NCBI GenBank assembly: GCA_034509755.1
Contig: CM067541.1
Span: 5,630,001-5,694,000 of the forward strand
Source of the DNA: Anisodus tanguticus
Lineage: Eukaryota > Streptophyta > Magnoliopsida > Solanales > Solanaceae
DNA: 64,000 nt
Reading direction: 5' to 3'
The notes under the pieces were generated by a model, which was not told the DNA's origin, made no database searches, and saw nothing but the letters and a program-made list of their open reading frames with translations. Shown piece after piece: positions 60,101-64,000 of this stretch (the stretch's first letter is position 1; each line of letters opens with the position of its first letter). The translations under genes were made by a program, and so were the position numbers.

Positions 60101-62100
60101 CAATTGAGCTCCAGCTACCATATGCCTTGAAAAAAATTGACAAGTCCATTATTTTCCAAATTTAGCAACAGCATTGAAGATTAGACAGGAACAGTGTATT
60201 GAAGAACCGCCTTCTTGATTAAAAGTGTATCTGTTTTTTAATTTTATTTAATTATTTTCTTTTTCTTCACAAATAGAGACTTCTAGAATTTTTTATTGAT
60301 ATAGATACCTTACAAGAGAACTTCCGAAAAAGTCCTAAAAGGAACTTAGAAACTCAAACAAATAAGCTGCTTAACACTTTTGTAGGTCAGACAGCTGGAG
60401 ATTGTGTTCAAAACCATAAGGTCCACAGCAGTTTATACAAAATAAATCAGCACAATAATGGCCTTGGAAGATTATAGAATGTTCTTCAACCAAAAGCACA
60501 ACTTAGAGCCCTCCCAAAGGATCATGATAGTTATTCCAGAACCAACAAATTACAAGAATCGGTTCCTCAGAGCTGCCGCAACTTTGTTCCTCGATTCAGG
60601 AATACTCTCCACCATACATCTCTAGCAAAAAGGTACTTTGGACAGATGGGAGTAAGAGTCATTATTCTGTCTACACACTACATCAATCAAGTTAGACCTT
60701 CTTTGGCCTCTGAAACTGTATGAGGTCAAACGTTTAGCCATCAATGAATTAAATACCAGAGATTTTCTGGAAACTTTAGCCTATCCAACAAGTGAAGCCA
60801 AATGAAAAGCTCTAGGTACAAAAGAGAGACCAGCTAAAAGGATTTATAAATTAATTAACACATCGTTTGAAGATCAACCTTATAATCAGCTGGTGACAAA
60901 TGGAATCTAGAAAGAGAACCAACAAAGAACAGCAAGTTCTTCAGCTTCTCCGTTTTACAGATTCCTCAAAAATGAAAGTACTCTAAACAGAAATTTCTTT
61001 GGACAGAAGTGGAAATAGGAGCATGACAACCTTCTGAGAAACGATATAGACATAAGAGAAGCCTGAAAGATGAGCATGATTGATTCAGAGATTGTCCAAG
61101 AATCTCGTAGAGGTATCAGGTACCATTAGATACCTACACAATCCATCATGTTAGGCAAAAATACTTCTAAGACTCTTGGTGCAACTTATTCATTCCACTG
61201 GCCTCATCCTTGTTTGTCAAAATATTATGTAACAGATTGTACATAATCCTAGAGTTAATAAATCACACTCCCTATGCCGAACAGATGTGAGATGAGACTC
61301 CACTAAACTCAGGCCATCCAAATATCCTGCCCCTAATTAATGTGGTACAAGATAGCATCATTCTCTTAGGACACCATGGCTTAATCACAAAGCAACGAGA
61401 TATTTTCTCAAGCATACTCCATTCACATCACTTCCCAAGCATACCAGATCTCTTCCAAGGAGCTACAGCATCACGTACTAGATCACAGACTTCCAAATTT
61501 ATTTATGCCCCGAATAATGACATGAACCAAATTCATATATAATGTGCTACCAAGTAGTTGTGACCGTGGAAGTAAATAGTTGAGGACATAGTGTACTGTT
61601 AAAGAGAAAAAAGAATTAAATTACCTGGAGAAGAATCTTTCTGGAAAGCAATAATAATTATTCAAGATATATAAGGTTTCCGGTGAAGGATGGGATTTCA
61701 CATGAAGCTGTGAACAGATTCCTTAAAGAGTGAAATGAAACAGAGGAAAAGTAAAAGAGGGAGGTGTACCTATTTATGAACCAAATATCTACTTATACTT
61801 TGTCTATTCGTTTTTTCCCTTCTGATAAGTATATGTTATGTCTTTAGCCACTTCTGTTTATATAAAAAATATTGGAGGAGGCTAAAGGCTACCACATTTA
61901 TGTTTGCAAGGCTAACTGTACTTTTTCTGGCAAAAGAAGATATAGACTAATGTGCAAACCTTTGATTCCCATGAAAAGCATCCATTCTTGATTGAAATTG
62001 CTGGAAGTCCAGGCTCAAGAGGTGGATTGGGAAGAAGTATTCTCTCTTCAGCTAAGAGAAGCTCTTGTAGACGTTTTAACGATACATTTGCATTAACAAC
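50797..62100 (-). CDS. ABCC: ABC transporter subfamily C (MRP), vacuolar ABCC1/ABCC2-like, C-terminal 12 exons (partial)
   Basis: Exons, in order of translation: 62100-61960, 60082-59882, 59763-59665, 59527-59375, 59202-58823, 57762-57582, 57419-57096, 56614-55858, 54799-54678, 53112-52867, 52697-52277 and 50891-50797 (TAG). All phases agree, giving about 1039 residues of an expected roughly 1620. NBD1: Walker A GGTGEGKT, signature ISGGQKQR, Walker B VCIFDDP. A charged linker with an Asn/Asp repeat follows. TMD2 is spread over the exons 57762-55858 (for example WVVLILFMCYFLIEAL, FVLIGIVSTMSLW). NBD2: Walker A GRTGAGKS, signature FSVGQRQ, Walker B ILVLDEAT, H-loop IIAHR. The last exon ends INWDRAEM. 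Plant ABCC1/2 pump glutathione, phytochelatin-metal and other conjugates into the vacuole. NBD1 has DD where NBD2 has DE, the usual ABCC asymmetry. TMD0 and TMD1 lie beyond the right edge. Confidence 0.92.
50928..51345. repeat. tandem duplication of about 210 bp in the last ABCC intron
   Basis: Copy 1 is 50928-51140 and copy 2 is 51141-51345; both begin CGTATATTTGATCAA and end in (AT)n(AC)n followed by ACTC. The copies differ at few sites, mainly in microsatellite length. The unit contains hAT-MITE-like DNA (GAGGCGGATTCATGATTTAA). It begins 37 bp upstream of the last exon. Confidence 0.85.
51560..51710 (+). repeat. tRNA-derived SINE fragment
   Basis: B-box-like AAGTTCGAGCGC at about 51615, then GAAGCTCCTGTAAGGAGCAC and TTTACCCCCTCTAGTGAGCC, motifs of a SolS-type family. 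The 3' end is diverged. Antisense to ABCC, in its last intron. Confidence 0.6.
51824..52151. mobile_element. MITE with TTTGGCNAAGCTTC ends
   Basis: Left GTGTGTTTGGCTAAGCTTC; right (other strand) CAGCCTGTTTGGCCAAGCTTC. About 330 bp, self-complementary, with internal AAAGTGATTTC/AATCACTTTTT arms. In the last ABCC intron. Confidence 0.7.
53113..54677. other. ABCC intron, non-coding
   Basis: A 1.6-kb intron between the NBD2 Walker A and signature exons. Two open frames (53754-54026 plus and 54458-54135 minus) have no domain I recognise. The stretch at 53500-53700, with a CGATGTGGGACTT motif, may be retroelement debris. Confidence 0.4.
55055..55147. repeat. poly-A, poly-C and (CA)n low-complexity cluster in an ABCC intron
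   Basis: About 20 A, then two runs of C (11 and 15 or more) separated by A, then CACACACACAC. Lengths may be unreliable in the assembly. Confidence 0.9.
60083..61959. other. 1.9-kb ABCC intron
   Basis: Lies between the exon carrying WESK and the exon with NBD1 Walker A. No exon and no clear mobile element recognised. Confidence 0.5.
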
Positions 62101-63043
62101 CTGTAAAAGCAGAACATATGTGCAACTATGTAAATTAAACAAACAGCAGAATGAAGGGTGATTCCAAAGATTTTTTTCTCTCTAGCTCATGTAAATTTTA
62201 AAAAGAAAAGTTCAAAGAAAAAAAGGATGCTAATTTCTTTTTTCTCAAAATGTATGGAATGTTTCACTTTAATAGTAAAACTTAATAGAATTAATGAAGT
62301 GCTTCTAAATTTTTCATTTTTGAGGTACGAAGTGCATACCACATATTATCCACCACACGGATTCTTGAGTAAAAGGGAAAAAAACTGACATTGTTATAAT
62401 CAAGAGATTTTACAGAATAGAAAAAAGTCCAAGAAAAATGAAAAGGTGGTCATATGTATCTACTCAACTTTAGGGTGATACGGAAGAGAAAATAGACACA
62501 TCAGCAGCAAGCAACTATTCAGTGATTAAAAAAGTTATTATTGGCCATTCTGGCGAGTTTTCAAAAGGACATATTTGTTGCATCTGGGGGATGCTGATGT
62601 TATTAAAATTAATCACTTCCGCTGGAGAAATATATTACTTCAAAAAGTAATTTTCTCACATGATAACCAAAATAACAACATTTTAATCAGAAATGAAGTA
62701 ATAGTTGCTGGCCAGTGGGCCCGGTCCCGCCCCGACACTGCCCCGGTCCCGCCCTGAACCCGACTATCTAAAAAAAAATTGCGGTATCGGGACGGGACAT
62801 GGTCTCGTCCAGACCCGTCCCGGCCTGCCAGTCCCGACCCGATCCCGGTCCCGCCCCAATCCCGCCCGAAACCCCTCCTTTTGCAAAATAATTGTTGCAC
62901 CAACGGCCATTTTACATTTTGGCCGTTGTGCAACGACCATTTTTGGCCTCCCCCAACCCCCCCCCCCCCCCCCCCTACCACCTTAATATTTATTTTTAAC
63001 CCATAAGTTATTATATTTACACTTTAACCCAATTTTCCAACTA

Positions 63044-63051
63044 TAAATACC
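63044..63051 (+). promoter_or_regulatory. TATA box of the hAT transposase
   Basis: TATAAATA followed by a CT-rich leader, about 310 bp before the ATG at 63361. Confidence 0.5.
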
Positions 63052-63360
63052 TCATTTTCACTTCATCTTTCTCACAAATCTTCCTACAATCTCTCTAATC
63101 TCTCAATCTATCTCTCTACAAGTCTACATTGTCTACTAAATATTCAATTTTATTTATTCATTTGGGAGTGAAGTTGGCTACTAGCTTGAGGATCTTCCAT
63201 CGAGCAGCATTTCAATTTTCAACCTCTCGATTACACGTCGACGTTACGTCGGCGTATGGTACATTCGTTCATTCATTAAATTATTATTGTATGTTTATTT
63301 TATTTAGCGCACTTAATTTCAGTTACTTTAATTATTTATTAGTATAATTATAAATTTATA

Positions 63361-64000
63361 ATGGAAGGATTTAAACGTATGCTTACGGGTAAGGGTCATG
63401 CTTCTTCTAGTAGGGGCAACAAGGGCAAGGGTCCTATTTCTAGACAGAATCATATTCCTACACAGGATGATTTTGTTGATACAATACCATTAGATTTAGA
63501 CGAGGAGCTATTTTCTGGAACTCAAGAAAACTTTAATTTAGACGATGATCTAGATGATACACCCACTAATGTAGATGACAACACACCCACTAGTGCACCT
63601 TCAACTGAAATGCCTCATATTGCCCCTAGTATGAGACGAGGTCCAGCAAAACGAACATTAAAATCATATGCATGGACATTTTTTGATAGGGACGTAGAGA
63701 ATCAAGTAGCTAGATGTAAAATTTGTAAAGATGTTTTAAAATTTAAAACTGAAAACAGTCAAGGTGGGACGGGGTTTAATGAGACACGTATCAAGGTCTC
63801 ATCCAGCTAGGTATGCCCAATACGAGGCTTCAAAACCGAGGTTCACATACTGTCCCGGAACAAGTACAGGGTCAAATTAACCCTATGACAGGGAGAATTG
63901 TAGGCCCTAAATACGATAAACATAGAGATAGAGAAGCAATAGCAAAATTAGTTGTTGTGGAGGGTTTGCCCTTTTCATTTCCTTGATCTCCCGATTTTAT
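63361..64000 (+). pseudogene. hAT transposase with BED zinc finger, frameshifted, partial
   Basis: ATG at 63361; an acidic and Thr/Asp-rich N-terminus, then at residues about 97-140 the BED finger: WTFFDRDVENQVARCKICKD with Cys-x2-Cys. The His half (RHVSRSHP) appears in another frame just after GGGGTTT (63771-63777), so one base has been gained there. A second frame change near 63860 precedes QINPMTGRIVGPKY and DREAIAKLVVVEGLPFSF, the usual start of the hAT catalytic region. BED fingers bind the terminal repeats of their own transposon. As sequenced it is inactive; the rest lies past base 64000. Confidence 0.75.

Larger units (their letters stand above)
62700..64000 (+). mobile_element. hAT transposon, 5' part, cut by the window edge
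   Basis: A G/C-rich array of CCCGGTCCCGCCC-type units (about 62712-62880) precedes a TATA box and a BED-finger transposase start on plus. The array resembles the subterminal regions of the hAT element at 25054-25880. The exact left end is not certain (near 62701-62712), and the right end and target duplication are outside the window. Confidence 0.6.

Noticed and set aside
1..64000. CRISPR array, operon or other bacterial system
   Set aside because: Spliced genes, SINEs and LTR elements show plant nuclear DNA; no regularly spaced identical repeats with unique spacers.

Overview
The window is nuclear DNA from a flowering plant, very probably a member of the Solanaceae. Genes have many exons with AT-rich introns and GT-AG splice sites. 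The repeat load is typical of nightshades: TS-type SINEs ending in TTG repeats, Au-type SINEs, other tRNA-derived SINEs, Stowaway and hAT MITEs, Ty1/copia elements, a patatin relic and a pararetrovirus-like relic. The species cannot be named from the sequence alone. All coordinates were read by eye, and no search or alignment program was run.

Layout. At the left edge (239-706, minus) are the first coding exons of a CCoAOMT-like O-methyltransferase that runs off the window. From 4861 to 14794 (plus) is a complete five-exon gene for a mitochondrial-type ribosomal protein uS15, with one GC-AG intron and a 6-kb intron holding a decayed LINE, a MULE-like element and a Stowaway. From 17124 to about 23640 (minus) are C-terminal exons of a dead patatin gene, split by a copia element (18093-23556) with a GAAGC target duplication. 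From about 24200 to 26010 (minus) lies a decayed pararetrovirus-like relic, split by an 827-bp hAT element with a perfect 8-bp target duplication. From 26 to 42 kb the DNA is repeat territory: solo LTR, SINEs, MITEs and a second copia element (33142-38633, minus) with an odd triple-LTR structure. From 42423 to 49023 (plus) is a complete four-exon BTB-NPH3 gene of the NPY clade. From 50797 to 62100 (minus) are the last twelve recognised exons (about 1039 residues) of a vacuolar-type ABCC (MRP) transporter; its N-terminal part lies beyond the right edge. From about 62700 to the right edge is the 5' part of an hAT transposon with a BED-finger transposase that carries frameshifts.

The four host genes do not form a pathway. 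They serve O-methylation, organelle translation, auxin-linked organogenesis or polarity, and vacuolar conjugate transport. Most of the remaining structure comes from mobile elements, several nested inside one another and datable by their target duplications.
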